From: Apostichopus japonicus
Taxonomy: Eukaryota > Echinodermata > Holothuroidea > Aspidochirotida > Stichopodidae
Reading direction: 5' to 3'
NCBI RefSeq assembly: GCF_037975245.1
Contig: NC_092578.1
Location: 15,668,321-15,732,320, forward strand
DNA length: 64,000 nucleotides
Of the stretch, positions 32,941 through 46,539 are shown piece after piece. A model generated the notes under the pieces. It was not told the origin of the DNA. It made no database searches and saw nothing but the letters and a program-made list of their open reading frames with translations. Numbering within the stretch: the first letter of the stretch is position 1; every line of letters begins with the position of its first letter. The position numbers were made by a program, and so were the translations under genes.

Positions 32941-33298
32941 TGAAAGCATGCAGTTTTAATGCCATAATACCACCAATAAAAAGTGACAGCCCGAACTGAT
33001 AGTAAAGAAATCGATTGAATCTTTCGTATTATGTCTCACATCACCGGCGTCAACAAAGACTTGGGACCCCTTAACAACTATCAGTTACAAACATATGTAA
33101 TCGGTTCTTTGCTCCTTAATCCGCTTCCTGTATAGTCATGGTTTATTTGGTTCTAATTCCATCAATGCAATTAACACTTACCTAGCGTCATACTTTCATT
33201 GTGTTACATTTTGTACCTCTCATTCGACTGCCAAGTACTGCTGACGAAGGTCTCAATATATTTTCTAAAATTTTACTCCTTATTTGTCAATTATGAGT

Positions 33299-33443
<145 letters not shown>

Positions 33444-33736
33444 TTTGTTGCAATTTTTGCAATTTAATAAAACAACATTCAAATACTTGAATATGTAGTA
33501 CAAAATGCACAGAAGGTCCACTTTGTTGGGGCAGTTTTAGGTGATTTTGTGGTTTTCCCCTTCATACCAAAGTTAAGTGCACCACTGCCCTTGGAAGTCA
33601 CCCCCCCCCCCCCCCCATCCATAAACTGAACCTTCAGACTCACACATAGACTCGTAGACCTGACGTCAAACTAGGTAAATTGTTATTTTTACAATTGGAC
33701 ACATTCTACTAGGAGCAGGGATACTAGGAGCAGGGA

Positions 33737-33737
<1 letters not shown>

Positions 33738-33784
<47 letters not shown>
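33738..33784. repeat. (ATT)n microsatellite
   Basis: About 15 uninterrupted ATT units. Confidence 0.95.
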
Positions 33785-33785
<1 letters not shown>

Positions 33786-34391
33786 CGGTGGAGGGTGGGG
33801 CGTGACCGTTTGAAAATGTGATCATAAAGACCTCTAAATGCAATGATTATAAAGCAAACATTTAACTGATGTAACTTTGGACACTCCCTCACCCCTTCTC
33901 GGCCTCGTGCACCCCCTCACCCCCTTCTCCCCTCTTACACCCCTCACCCCCTTCTCACCCTCTTATATCCCCCTCGCCCTCGAACTCGATAATCTTGTTC
34001 ACATACGATACTTTTCTTTCTACATCTTCTACAATACGTATAAGCAATAATACAACCGTCATCTTGTATGCAATTCAGAAAAGGCTATAAGAAAGCCTTG
34101 TCGTTAAACACTGGCAAGCAATAATTGATTCATTTATTAACGTAACGTTAAGTTTGACTTGACAAGACTCTTCGACCGAGGAGCCGAGGATTATGGTTCA
34201 TTTCGTCTTATATGTTTACAAGAGGAACAATTAAAAATCAGTAATCGCACAAAATGAATTAAACTCGGGCTATGATTTTTTTATGAGGTACTAGTAATCT
34301 TGAAGCGAGCGACTTACACAATGATCAGTTTAAAGAAACACATGACGATAAGAAACCCTTTGTTGTTCCTTTTAATTTTCTTTTATGGTGT

Positions 34392-35051
34392 TTAGACAGG
34401 GGCGTATCCAGGATTTTCTAACCCGGGGGGCGCCGGCAAATTACTCTCTAAGCGGAGCGCCACCATGAGTTGACGCGCAGCGTACAAGAAAATTTCTGGT
34501 TTTGATACTAACCCAGATCACCGGAAATGGCACTTCTCGGGCTTGAAAATGACCAACCAGATGTACACCTTTTGCCTGAGAACCAAGTATTTCCCAATAG
34601 TTCTTTTTCCACCCATTACCTGAAGATTGTCACCAGTCACAAATCATGTTCGATATCATCGCATGTCCTGTGGATCATTGCTTTTGTATATGTAATTCTA
34701 CGTCGCGCCCCACAATACCCGTCAGCCCCAATTTTCAAGGTTTTTAAGCCCATTATTTGTTCAGATTTTGAAACTTCACATTTCTCGTGAATAAACTCAC
34801 TTCAAAACATACCAATAATGTTGCACAAAATTTCGTCTATGGACAACCAATATAGAAAAACCTCCTTCAACCCTAACAGACCGGTCAAAATTGCACGAGT
34901 AGAGGGAAGTATGGTGAAGAATGTTGGTCAGGAAATTTTCGAAATTCAGACACAGTTAAATTATAGGTGTACAAATATTAAAACTTCTTATAACGGCTAT
35001 TATAAAACTTCGTTGAAGGAAATGAAGAATAACGAAACCGAACGTAGCGTA
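34392..35051 (+). mobile_element. DNA transposon fragment related to 2129-3369
   Basis: The left edge CAGGGGCGTATCCAGG looks like a hAT-type terminus. A GCGGAGCG module is at 34450-34485. Sequence to about 35010 parallels 2195-2740, including GGACAACCAATATAGAAAA and ACAGACCGGTCAAAATTG. I could not find a matching right terminus; the next base opens another repeat (35052). Confidence 0.7.
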
Positions 35052-35345
35052 CATAGGCGTAGGAGGCGGAGGGGGGGGGGGCTGCAGCCCCTTATTCGCC
35101 ATTACTAATGTAAAAGAGAGTTTTGATGATATAATTGGACCTTCATGCTTTTTCTCCATCTACATAAGACATTTCGTTGTTTACATTAGCATCCCCGGTA
35201 TACTGCGCAACTTTCACGGACCGTACGGTCACGATGGCATGCGATGTAATAACCGATGCTTGCTTATATGATATTGACCATAACATATTGAACGCGCGCG
35301 GAGCGCGGGAAATTTTTGGTTATTTTTTTCGGGCAAGCCGAGATA
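35052..35345. mobile_element. Fragment of CATAGGCGTAGGAG-type MITE
   Basis: Starts CATAGGCGTAGGAGGCGG with the CTGCAGCCCC block of the family at 37610. Near 35290-35340 it has the palindromic GAACGCGCGCGGAGCGCG block and TTCGGGCAAG. The right terminus is missing. The middle is unrelated to the other copies. Confidence 0.6.
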
Positions 35346-37304
35346 ATCGATTTCAAACTCATGTGTGCGGCCTTTGTACTCTCAGTAAGATGTATCTATT
35401 GAAACAGAAATGTTCATATATATTGGCCATTCAAGTGATTCAACAGGCAATATATAAACTCAACATAATACGCGGTATAAACGGGGAGGTTTTCTGCTGT
35501 CTCTTTAGATTGTTACAATTTTTTTATTATTATTATTATCACCACAAGCATCGTAAATATGACTCATACTTTGATGTAAATATATCTATTCTTAGAATTT
35601 TCTTATAAAGTTTCCATATTGATATTTTTTATCGTCATATGGCTTTATCACTGCTTTGCATACATGCCTATTATTAATAAAAATGAGCAAGGTTCAGTAT
35701 GGCCTATATACGGTATACAAAGCAAATTTTGAAGGAAAATGTAGATAGATCTTTTAGAAACAAATCATCTTTTTTGATGATTAATTTTGAAAGTGTCTAA
35801 ATGGTTTATATCATATGACTAATTATTTCAGTTTTGAATAATATATTTCCGCGTAGACATGTGTATTCCAGAAAGAAAAAGAAAGAAGTAGGTATTAAAA
35901 TATTATTAAAAGTTATCGCGTCCTCGTATATACTTGTAACGAACATAATTTATTATGTGCCAATGAAGATTAATTTTCAATATTGTATCCCGTCACTGAA
36001 CATTTATGTTAATTATATCGTTTTCAATGTTACCTACATAAAAAGAACAGCGTATCAAATTTTATGAGATGCAGGTAAACATTTACAGATTTACAGATAT
36101 AAATCGAACGTAACGTATACATGCGCATGTAGGGAATGGTTACCCCCGCCCCCCCCCCCTCCGTGCACGGACTCCCATTGGGGTTTATGCGAGACCTGGA
36201 TATGAGTATAAAAATTAATTAGCAAACAAAATACTGCCTAGAGGGAAAACACTTTCTTCACCTTTTCCTCAGCTTATTCTATCCGAAACAACACACACAC
36301 ACACACATGTTTGTATTACATTAAGACCGAGGACCCCGTTGTATTTTCCATTGTTCTAATCCACGTACCCTAACCCTAACAATACCCCCATACAATAGAA
36401 TTCTTCCGAGGACGTGGTGATTCTTTAGAAATCACAACCGAGGACCTGGAATTCTTTTGTTCAAGTCCTCGGTCAGAATACAAAACAAACGCACACTCAC
36501 AGACACAATAAAATAGCCTATAGTAAATACAACCTTACGTTAAACCTCATTCATAGCCTAAATATGGCTCAGAAAGCACTATTTTCGCGTCTACATTTGT
36601 ATTTCCTCTTTCTGGGGGGGGGGGGGGGGGAAGGGGGCAATCTAACCTACTTCCCCTCTACTTTGGAATCGGCTTCAACGGCCTGAAGGGCCACAACCCT
36701 CCATTTTAAATCCTGGATCAGCCTCTGACCATTAATCCAAACTATTGTTTTCTTAATAATCTATTTAGCTTGGTTGCTTATTTTAAACGGTTATTTGCAT
36801 TTAATTTTTAATTTATAAACAAGAATTTTCAGCCTATCCAATTAGGAGAATACTATTACAAAGTTCATCGTTAAGAAGTAAAGAGCCTAAGGTTAACTCA
36901 TTTTGCACTTTTCTTTACGATTAAAGATCAATTGACGCGTTCGAGACGCAGGAGTTCAGAGTGTCATAAAAGTAGCTGTCATACGATAAAAATATTAAAA
37001 CCTATATGTGAACGGAGACTATAGCAGGAAGCAATCAGAATAAACCGCTTATTTTTACACCGTGTAATTGTATAAGACCTCCTATAACAGAAAATCAGTA
37101 CCTTGATTTGTTGTTGAGGATTTGGTTAATTAGTGTAGTTATGCTTTATGTGCTTATCCTCTAACATTAAGATAGGTGAGAAAATAAATTTGTTCGGAAA
37201 AACAGAAGATGTCTTTGGTCTTTAAAAAAAAGTTCGGTTAGCTGGACCTTTGTCAAAGAGTTTATACCATAGCGACAGAAGCGGATCAAAAATCCATTTG
37301 AAAC
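35346..37304. other. Intergenic stretch
   Basis: AT-rich with no recognised gene. A (CA)n run lies at 36290-36307, two telomere-like CCCTAA units near 36369, and poly-G at 36604-36620. Confidence 0.45.
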
Positions 37305-37491
37305 CAGTGGTGTAGCTACGGGCGAGGGAGGGGTAGCTACGGGTGAGGGATGGGGACCAGGGGGTGGCAGGCCCCCAATATTTGTCTGACCCCCAATGTC
37401 ACAAAAAACTTTTCCTTTTTCTGTAGAACATAGTCTCCCCCCCCCCCCATACCCCTAAAAAGCTAACAGCAGAAGACTAGCCACGCCACTG
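37305..37491. mobile_element. Small hAT-like MITE, 187 bp
   Basis: Ends CAGTGGTGTAGCTA and TAGCCACGCCACTG form an inverted repeat with two mismatches. Flanks are TTTGAAAC (37297-37304) and TTTGCAAC (37492-37499), an 8-bp duplication with one change. Its right half and flank are also present at 14284-14450. Confidence 0.75.
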
Positions 37492-37664
37492 TTTGCAACT
37501 GACGTTTAACGTACTTGCACTGCTGTTCAATATTCTATTGGAAAAGTTAATTTCTAATCTTCGTCAGTAACGGTATTGAGAAAAAGGTCGTACCATTGTT
37601 ATGTCAACACATAGGCGTAGGAGGCGGGGGGGCTGGGGGGGCTGCAGCCCCCCCAACAATTTTT

Positions 37665-38303
37665 TTGGGTGAAAATTCGGGCAATATGCTGAGAATTTTC
37701 GGGCACCTGCTGGAAGAATAATAATATGCAATATGTTTTTCTGGGGTTTTTTTGGTAAAAATTCGGGAATATGCTGAGAATTATTCGGGCATCTACTGAA
37801 AGAATCATAATTTGCAATGTGTTTTTCAATTTTTTGGTGAAAATTTGGGCAATAGGCCTATGCTGAGAAGTTTTCGAGCACCTACTGAAAGAAGAATAAT
37901 TTGCAATGTGTTTTTCAAATATTTTGGTGAAAATTCGGGCAATATGCTGATAATTTTTTCGGGCACCTACTGAAAGAATAATAATTTGCATTTTTTTCAA
38001 TTTTTTTGGTGAAAATTTGGGCAATATGCTGAGAATTTTTCGGACACCTACTGGAAGAATAATAATTTGCAATGTGTTTTTCAATTTTTTGGTGAAAATT
38101 CGGGCAATAGGTCTATGCTGAGAAGTTTTCGAGCACCTACTGAAAGAAGAATAATTTGCAATGTGTTTTTCAAATATTTTGGTGAAAATTCGGGCAATAT
38201 GCTGATAATTTTTTCGGGCACCTACTGAAAGAATAATAATTTGCATTTTTTTCCAATTTTTTTGGTGAAAATTTGGGCAATATGCTGAGAATTTTTCGGG
38301 CAC
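37665..38303. repeat. Tandem array with ~83-bp units in a ~253-bp higher-order period
   Basis: Units contain TTTTTGGTGAAAATTCGGGC, AATATGCTGAGAA, CGGGCACCTACTG and GAATAATAATTTGCA. Variants such as ATAGGCCTATGCTGAGAAG recur every third unit (37855 and 38107), giving the higher-order period. A 240-codon minus-strand ORF across it is a by-product of repetition. Confidence 0.8.
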
Positions 38304-39707
38304 CAGTGCCAGAGCGTCCATACATTCAGAGGGGCGATGATCCCTGACGGACTCAAATGGACTGCTGGCGCCCTTTTCAGCTTTTTACCACTTTTTTCTT
38401 ATTCGCGATTATCGACTTTTTTATTGCGCTCTCAAATACCTATTGACATTTTTCACATTTTGTTGGTGCAATTTTCTGACAAATGGCGATGACACCTATT
38501 TATCCTTCATTTTTCTGCAAATTAGCAAGGCCCGGAAGCGAATATATTTTTCCCAAACTGAACTGACACTGAAATTATTTCCTCGATTCTGATTGGTTAT
38601 CAGCGAGCACGTGATATACTTTAGTTTTCAACATGGATCCTCCATAATCTGTCGATATCAGTATGATCAACACAATCAAATTCAAGATATTAACATTAGC
38701 AACTTTCCAGAACTTTTAGTAGGTATATTTGAACGAAAGTATAGAGTGAAGCAACTATTCCCAACTACTGCGCCCATTATAGGCAGTCCTCGTTCGTTTG
38801 TTTACTCGCTTGACTCCGCTCTACACAACACATACATGTAATGTAGCCTATTGTACTGTGTATAGTATACAACACAATAACACACAGTGCATTTGTAATT
38901 GTATACATGTAGCCGATGTACATATGTACCGTGGTGTTTGGTTGCGATACTTTTAGTTTTATAATCATAAATTCAAAATGTATTCAGTCAATGAATCATG
39001 ATAGGCCTAGTCGAATATGTAGTGGCCATGAAGACGCGCGAGCGAGTGTGTGTCAGCCAGTGAGTGTACACAAACATGGCATTTGACGATATGTCTGTGT
39101 CTTTTGACTTGTTAACTAGTTGTATATAGCATTATAACCTATACGTATACGTAACCACATATGTTTACCTGCACAATTAGAAGTTCTTATACATGGTGAC
39201 ATAGTAGGCCTGCATAAACCGTATATACGTATTCGTACTAGTTCGAGATCTCAAATTCATTAATATAGGCCCTACCGCCCTTGCAGTAGCTCTTGATAAC
39301 TGGAAGCCTCACATTGTATCTACATGTAGGCACACTTAGGCCTACATACTTTAACTTAGCCTGTATATGGCGTACACACGTAATTTTGACATGATGCGGC
39401 CCATGAGGATTGGTATGATCAACACTAACAGTGTCACATACATTCATTCATAAACGCCGACTACCATTCCGGTTTTGATCAGCCAATCAGAATCGAGGAA
39501 ATAATTTCAGTGTCAGTTCAGTTTGGGAAAAAAATATTCGCGGCCCGGAAAGGGTCATTTCCGGCGATCTAGGGAGTATCTTTACTCAAAAATTTCTGTA
39601 CGCTCCGCGCCAACCTGTGGTGGCGCTCCGCTTAGATAGTGTCAAAAGCACCCCTACAGACCCATTCTCTCCCCCCCCCCTGACCAATACCCCTCGCTCC
39701 GCCACTG
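38304..39707. mobile_element. Element nested in 37610-39994
   Basis: Ends CAGTGCCAGAGCG and CGCTCCGCCACTG match as an inverted repeat at 11 of 13 positions. The host repeat resumes on the far side with ACTACTGAAAAAAGAAG. Only GCAC is clearly duplicated, so the target duplication is imperfect. An inverted GCGGAGCG module is at 39598-39633. No transposase seen. Confidence 0.65.
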
Positions 39708-39994
39708 GCACTACTGAAAAAAGAAGAATAATTTGCAATGTGTTTTTCAATGGTTAAACTGATATTATTATCATTATTATTGTAAGGACTTCCCCAATAA
39801 TTATAACCAATATAGAAGGGTAATAACACGAAAAATGATTTTATGTTATTGGCAGGTGTAGTAACTGATGGATGCCTATATGATATGCACATTAACGTGT
39901 AGAACGCGCGCGGAGCGCGCGAAAAAATTTTGGTTATATTTTTCGGGCAAGTCGTTACAGCCCCCCCAAATCAAATGAGGCTCCTACGCCTATG

Positions 39995-40672
39995 TGTCAA
40001 CATGACCACCCCCCTTTTTCACCCTTCCTTTTCTTCAAGTATAGCCGCCTTGAAAATGAGGATACACTATACTTTATCACATGTTTTCCCGATATCCCTA
40101 ATTGACCCCGGGTTTGTACCACCCCCCCCCCTGAGCCCAGTGTCTCTCGTGAGGCCCGCTCGTCAATAAGATACAGCGAGACACTTTTGCGTCAGCCCCC
40201 CCCCCACCCTCCCTTGTGTTGTGGGAACTGCTATATATACTTGCGTGTACCAATGGTACCTGATTCCTTCCTATGCCACTGGACCGGGATATCACACAAT
40301 GTGGAGATGACTCATTTCGACCAGTAATACCGAGCGGAAAATTGATAGACTAAACGGATTTGACAATATACCGGTAGCGTCTCAATATTAGCTGAACGGT
40401 CAATCGGAGAATAGGAAGCAATTAAAGCCGGCCGGTGACAAAAACCGTCTTATGAGAAAGTCATGAAATGAATAGAAAAATTATAGTTTTACCAGGATAT
40501 ATAAAACTGATTATGAATAACTTTATATACGAATTGTGCAGCTCCGAAGCAATGTGGACAGGTACCGGTACGTTTGGTTCAACAGTAAAGTTATAGTAGG
40601 CTATATGTGAGCCTATAGTTGCATGATCAAAACAGTTGAACCTTCCACGTTGAATATTATCACCCTTAGTAA
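39995..40672. other. Intergenic stretch
   Basis: C-rich runs at about 40120-40130 and 40197-40206. No gene recognised. Confidence 0.4.
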
Positions 40673-40964
40673 CAGAGGCGGCGGAAGCTATGGCTGAGGA
40701 TCTCATTGAATGGGATAGGTGGAGCACAAACTTCAAAAACTTCGGAAACTTTCTAATAGTTTACAGGTTTCTTAATTTTCCAACAAAAATTTTTTTATTA
40801 AATAACAAATGGACACTTTTTTCTTTACAAAGATGAAAAAAGAGTATACTTTCCATTAAAAAATAAAGGAGATGGGAACTTAGGAACATGATAACTTTTG
40901 CTGAGAGCGGAGGAGGGGGGGGGGGGGTGTAGGTGGTACATGTGCTCCGGCTTCGCCGCCCCTG
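40673..40964. mobile_element. hAT-like MITE, 292 bp
   Basis: CAGAGGCGGCGGAAGC at the left and GCTTCGCCGCCCCTG at the right form an imperfect inverted repeat. Flanking octamers CTTAGTAA and CTCAGTAG agree at six of eight positions. Poly-G near 40915. Confidence 0.65.
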
Positions 40965-42105
40965 CTCAGTAGCCCAATAGGGATCAAACCAATGACTGAA
41001 TAGCTACCGAAAAATTAGCACGCGTATATATATGTCTATATGCAACAAAATGACAGGTCGTTTTATCTAAATGTTCTGTGCTCTACACAAACCGATACTT
41101 GTAAACTATTCTCAATGGTTGTATATTGACTCGCAGATTTTTCTCGGTCTATCTTTTCGTCCAACCTTGATCCCAGAAATCCCTATGATAATCTTATCAG
41201 GAAGGATAGAATGTTACGGTTAAAGAAGATTATGTTAATGAGAAAGGATAGACATCATAATGAACAGCTTTGATATTGTTTTATCTACGTATATACCTGA
41301 ACAATGTTGATGTTTACGTAACCTTTTCCTCATTGTTGAAACTGATGTATTAGTTTTGCATTCAAGCAGCGGCGTCTTGGCGCCATTTGGTCGTTCATGG
41401 AGAGACAAATCCAATAATCTTCTTTACCTTATGATAACTATTTGAAAAAATGAGAAAAATCTTGCTCCGTTTGGGAGATATGCAAATTTTAAAGTCATGT
41501 CTTTGAGCTGACATTTTGTAAATCTATGATGTCATAGTCACTTTGAGATATGGAACCTTTTACTTTTACTAGTATAGACATAATTCCCATTTAATTCTAT
41601 CACTTTTGATATTTCTTTTCTATAGGAAGAATTCAATGAAGTGAACGTCAAGTACTTTTGTTTAATTTCAAAAAAAAATAACAAGTTGAATACCTTCAAA
41701 AGTTGAAGGTTAGCACAGGATATGGATTTTTGAAGACTCCAAAATTTATCTGCTTTTTCTATATTTAGACAAAACAAACAGTTTATGGGATTTAATGTTA
41801 GGTAAAGTTCACTTTCATTTCCTAAATTACTAAACGACTGGAGATTAAGGCTTAAATTTACGAGTTCATATTTCATAACAAAGTAGGTATTTTGGTTTTA
41901 CGTCGGGTGTTAAGGAAATCGGAAGTTCTAGTTTATGTGTGATCTACTTCCAACCATTTCCTTTCCATTACTTTATTTTCTCTTTCTAAAATTGTGGGCG
42001 TTTCTTTTACGCATCATATTCAGAGAACAGATGTTTAAATGATTAAGAACATTAAAAAAGAAGAGAGAAATTAAAACAAAGAAAAAGAGAAAGACGTCGG
42101 GGATA
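40965..42105. other. Intergenic stretch
   Basis: AT-rich; no recognised gene, repeat array or terminus. Confidence 0.4.
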
Positions 42106-42480
42106 ATTTAAAGGCACTGTAGACTCGCCCCAAACCGCGTGCCGCCCTCTGAAAAAAAGTTAACTTTCCGTGCTTGCAAGTGAAGTTTTTTCTTGTCGCT
42201 ACAAAATACAGACAGAAATGTAACGTGATACCTTGTTTCTTTTATCTAGACCTGAGATGTCCATCGCTGCTATGCACACTGTGTTGTGGGTATTGACCGC
42301 AGCTGTATGTATTGACTGTACACTAGTGTCTAAGATTACCGACGGTAGCAAGCTTTGTGGGTGTATTTTCTGGGATAGATGGTGGTGTCTAACAGTTTTG
42401 TTACACCTCATTCGAAACTAGGTCAGATTACCGGCATCAGACGTTTCTTTGTGCGCGAGTCTTCACTCCATTTAAAAGGA
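42106..42480 (+). repeat. Dispersed family of about 370 bp, copy 2
   Basis: Best preserved copy, from TTTAAAGGCACTGTAGACTC to ACTCCATTTAAAAGG. A 62-codon ORF (42233-42421) inside is not kept intact in copy 1, so I do not call a gene. Confidence 0.7.
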
Positions 42481-45200
42481 AATATATAACTCGGCTAAGG
42501 AAGGATACATAGAATACGTGAACGACTTTTGTTTCATAAGATTGTTTGAGAATGGCAAGTGACCGATACTAGAAGGATTGCCAAGAACCGCATGTGAACA
42601 CTCACGCTTGACCAGGTGCAGACTAAGGCCGAAGAGAAGCACAGGTGTCCGACAGGACGACAAGAAAAAGGGTCATTTTAACCTCTTTGTGAAAAAAAAG
42701 GGAAAGAAAGAAAAGTGATTTTAAATGGTCAATTAACCTCTAATAGGGTTCCGTTTGAGGTCAGTGGTCAAATGTGAAAAGAAAACTCTAAAAGGTCATC
42801 ATGAATTTACCTTATACTAGAATTTCAACAGTTGCCAAAAGCTTTCAAAAATCGGATACAATCTCGTGGTGATGGCTACACTGCGAGCTTCCAAAAGTGT
42901 TATATCAGTAAATACAAGAATACAAAACTCACGCCACTGATGTACGCCTTATACTTCATGACGTGGAAGTTCAGTATGAATGACTAGTATTTTACTAGCA
43001 TATTTCACTAACATATTTGTCCGTAGCATATTTGACCAGCAAATTTCACTTAGATACTCGATCAACAAATTTCGACTACAGCAAATTTATTTGACTAGTA
43101 AATCACGTGTATCTATTTATTTTCTAAGGGACTCGTGATATACTTCTGACTATTCATGATCACACAGTCACAGTCCCGATGCAAGGGGACTGGGGTTGAG
43201 AGCGGATCAGTCGTTTGGTTTTCGTGGCCAGGTTCTTCTTAGAGTGACTTTTCTTAAAAAAGTATGTTTGCGGTCAATGCTGTTTTGGTCTTTGTAAATC
43301 TGTCGTGTGTCACCCACACCATTCTGCAAAAGGGATCAAATTTGGTTCTCAGCCATAGTGTCTACTCTGTAGGAAGGGTAACCAATGTAGGAGGTAGGTG
43401 GGGGGGGGGGGTCAAGGTTGGGCAGGGACGTCGTGAGTCAGGTTCACTTAACAGAAAACAAAGAAGAAGAATATTTCAGAATAAACATATTTAGAAAACA
43501 GCATGTAGGAGTCCGAATTTTATATTGAAGGTCAATACCGTGTAAAATGAAAGTTCTATTGGAAATCATAGCTGCATATTGGCAATGATACGGCCTCTGT
43601 TGAAAACCATAGCCATATTATGCTGCGGCTCGCTTTGTAAATATTATTGTTGAAAGTATTGATATATAGCGCCATCACTTTGCTCGCTTTTTGATTAGGT
43701 CCTGGGCATTCCTTTCATTCTACTTCCAGAACCCTAGTGCGGCGGATTCGGTTTAACTCAACACAAAGTACCGTACTTACGTGCGTGAGAGGAAATCAGA
43801 TACCGGGAGTTTGTGTGGTGGTGATATTTGAAAGATGGACATACCTTAGATATCATCGATCGATCCTTACGCTATTTCTGAAAGCCTTCCTCAATTCCCG
43901 TAGGAGAAACAAGGAAAGAAGACCGTTATAAATGTTTGTGTTATAACTCACTCGTGTGCAATAATGTTTATGTATTGAAGATAAAAAAAATTAATTAAGT
44001 TGGAATTGAAACCATCTGTAACAACTACTACAGAGATGTTATTGTATGGCTTACATCTTTGTTCGTATATATTTGTAGCACGGATCAATTTGAATCAGGA
44101 CATCCACGGACGGAATGAGTTCACAATAATTTCACGCTCAAGACCTAGCCTTATTAGCGAAGGTTGTCTTAAAACCCAATCTGCATCAATAACTCTTTCT
44201 TGCTCTCTGGGAAAGTAATCAAAAGTAAGTTTATAAATTATTTGATTTTTATTTTCGTTACCATCAAATAAGTTCCAAAGGATTTTGCGGGGGTGGGTGG
44301 GGGGGGGGGTGATACGGAGAAATAGGTCTTGATGAGGACAGCTATCTTTCAGCAAAATCTTTTTTTTAAATAGAGTGTCCTCCGAGGGCAGTCAATGGCA
44401 TTACCATACTATACCGGTACATGCGTTATTTCTGATTGCACGTGCAAACTGCTTTTTTCTGCTGTTTTTGTTGTTGAATATTTGAACGCTTTTATCTTCC
44501 TGTTGAGAACATTTGAGAGCGTATAAGTAAGTTTATAAGTTGTAATAATAGCAAAGAGTAATTACAGTTAGGGTTAGCATTTCTCCAACGGTACTCTGTT
44601 CCTCCGTTTGTGCGTCTCAGAGGAATTTGATCTTATATCCGTACATTTTAATGAATGCATTTAATTGGGGGGGGGGGGAGGATTTGTGAGTGGGGATGCA
44701 TGGGAGGGGTAAGGGAATGTACCACTGTCGATAACATCTAGGTTTCACGACTGCTGCAGTATAAACTATTATGTCAGGATACTGTTTGAGGATATTAGTA
44801 TTGCCTAACCCTAACCCCCCACCCACCGCCACAGAATATATACATATATAACTTAAAATTATCCACGCAAATTGAGGGCTGGGGAGGTGAAAAACTAGAA
44901 TACTGCTTTGAGGGTTTTATACAGGTTTGTAATATAAATTGAGTTGAAAATGTTTTACCATATATAAAGGTCCCTTAAATATTATAACAATAATTGTGTT
45001 CAAAGTTTCTAAAGAAATACCTTCAGGGAAGCTCTCTCCTCCTCCAAAATGTCCCGCTATCGGGAAGGGGGTCAAATAAACCGCCAAAGCAAATTAAAAG
45101 AAATAGGCTACAATACAAAAACATATATATTCTTACGTAAAAAAACAAATGTGACCATTGTTGGCGTTGCTGGCAGATTTGGAGTTTAATAAGCATTACC

Positions 45201-45246
<46 letters not shown>

Positions 45247-46539
45247 GCTGCTATTGTTGTTGCTGTATTTAGGATAGGGTACTGAACTCCACTGAGAACG
45301 AGTGTACCTATATATACAGACGGCGAACCAGAAATGTCCACACATTACACATATAGGTATTGAATTTATCGCCTATATTTGTTTATACTGAACCATCTCA
45401 AATAAAGCCTATTTTCCTTTAGTAGTTGTGCTTATTATCAGCCGACGTCTCGACATAAATCAGTAAGCCAACAGCAAAAAAAAGAGAGAGAAAAAAAAAA
45501 CAGCTTATGGGTAATGCAAACTCGTATGATTAAATCTCAGAAAAGCTTCTTTGTAAATTAAGGAGATAGATTACGAAGTTACTGTTTGTTGGTCTTTCAA
45601 GCGTACAGATACGTTTATACGGCCTGAATGAGCACATTATATACTATCGAGGTTGTAACATCGCGTTGTAACATCAAATGCGTCGTCATACCAGAAGATA
45701 CATCAAGAAATAAGAAATGATTCCATTCAGTTGTCGACATGTTTGTTGCCCAGACAAGTGTTTGTCCAAACGCCTAAAAAATTGGAGATTTTTAAAAGAG
45801 GCAATTTATCGACTTCAAAGCCGGTCACGAACCGAATACATCAAATCTATAGCCGTATGGGAGAACCGCATGTTCCAAGAACTGAATGCTGGCATTCACT
45901 GTCCTTTGTAATTTGGATGGTCATTAGTATAGACCTACTGGCCCCAATATTTTAGCAAACTTTTATTTGTTAAATTTAAAAAGTACTTTCATGGTTGGTC
46001 TTTATCTCCAAATTATTTTTAAGAAGAAAATCAATTGTCTTGGTGAGGAGAAAATAAATGGTGGCAGTAAAATGCTTGTTGAAGTTTGAAGCTTGAGTGA
46101 CCATTATTTTGGACTTTCTAGCATATTTTCGGTCATTACTGGTGACCTTTAATGGTTACCACATGTGGCCATCAAATCTTCGATCGGCAAACGACGCTAA
46201 AAGTGTTCAAAGTACTTCAATTGATGGCGGTTCTAATCTTTCTGTTTATTCAGGAATATTCAGGAATATTTTCCAATATGCAATTTCAACGAGTAAGATT
46301 TTCAAATAGTGAAATCATTCTTGTGAAATACAGGCCAGTGGTAAAATGCTTTTAAAGCATTTTAGTGACCATAAATTGACTTTCTAGCGTATTTTTGCAG
46401 CTGTAAGGAAAATCTAAAAAGCGTCGATTTGAAAAAGGCAAACACTTCCAGCTGCGTATATTTGGTGGCCAGGTGAAGGATAGAATGTGGGAGTAAAAAA
46501 AAGAACATTTTAGAAGACTATCATTTGCGTGATGTTATG
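42481..46539. other. Intergenic stretch
   Basis: No gene recognised. Contains a 3' SINE piece (43150-43262), a G-run near 43402, a (TA)n run near 45211-45242 and a loosely repeated segment at 46051-46160 and 46326-46400 that is also related to 50090-50230. Confidence 0.4.
43150..43262 (+). mobile_element. SINE-like element, 3' part
   Basis: Matches 27750-27858 (CACACAGTCACAG, GATGCAAGGGGACTGG, GTTGAGAGCGGAT) and shares the 3' end GTGACTTTTCTTAAAAA. The U2-like head is absent, as in a 5'-truncated copy. Confidence 0.55.

Larger units (their letters stand above)
37610..39994. mobile_element. CATAGGCG-type MITE, split by a second element
   Basis: Ends CATAGGCGTAGGAG and its near complement CTCCTACGCCTATG (one difference beyond 13 bases). 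The 8-bp duplication TGTCAACA is perfect (37602-37609 and 39995-40002). Related elements are 48333-48686, 59897-60295 and the fragment at 35052. Subterminal GAACGCGCGCGGAGCGCG (39902-39919) is palindromic. A tandem array fills 37665-38303, and a second element sits at 38304-39707. Confidence 0.88.

Noticed and set aside
34392..36140. Complete DNA transposon starting CAGGGGCGTATCC
   Set aside because: No matching right terminus or target duplication could be found, so only a fragment is called.
36369..36380. Telomere-like CCCTAA repeats
   Set aside because: Only two units, and again near 44805; too short for an interstitial telomere array.
37599..38321. 240-codon minus-strand ORF
   Set aside because: It follows the ~83-bp tandem array, whose unit happens to lack stops in this frame; the peptide simply repeats.
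42233..42421. 62-codon ORF with a hydrophobic start
   Set aside because: Inside a dispersed repeat; frame is not preserved in the other long copy at 29745-30115.
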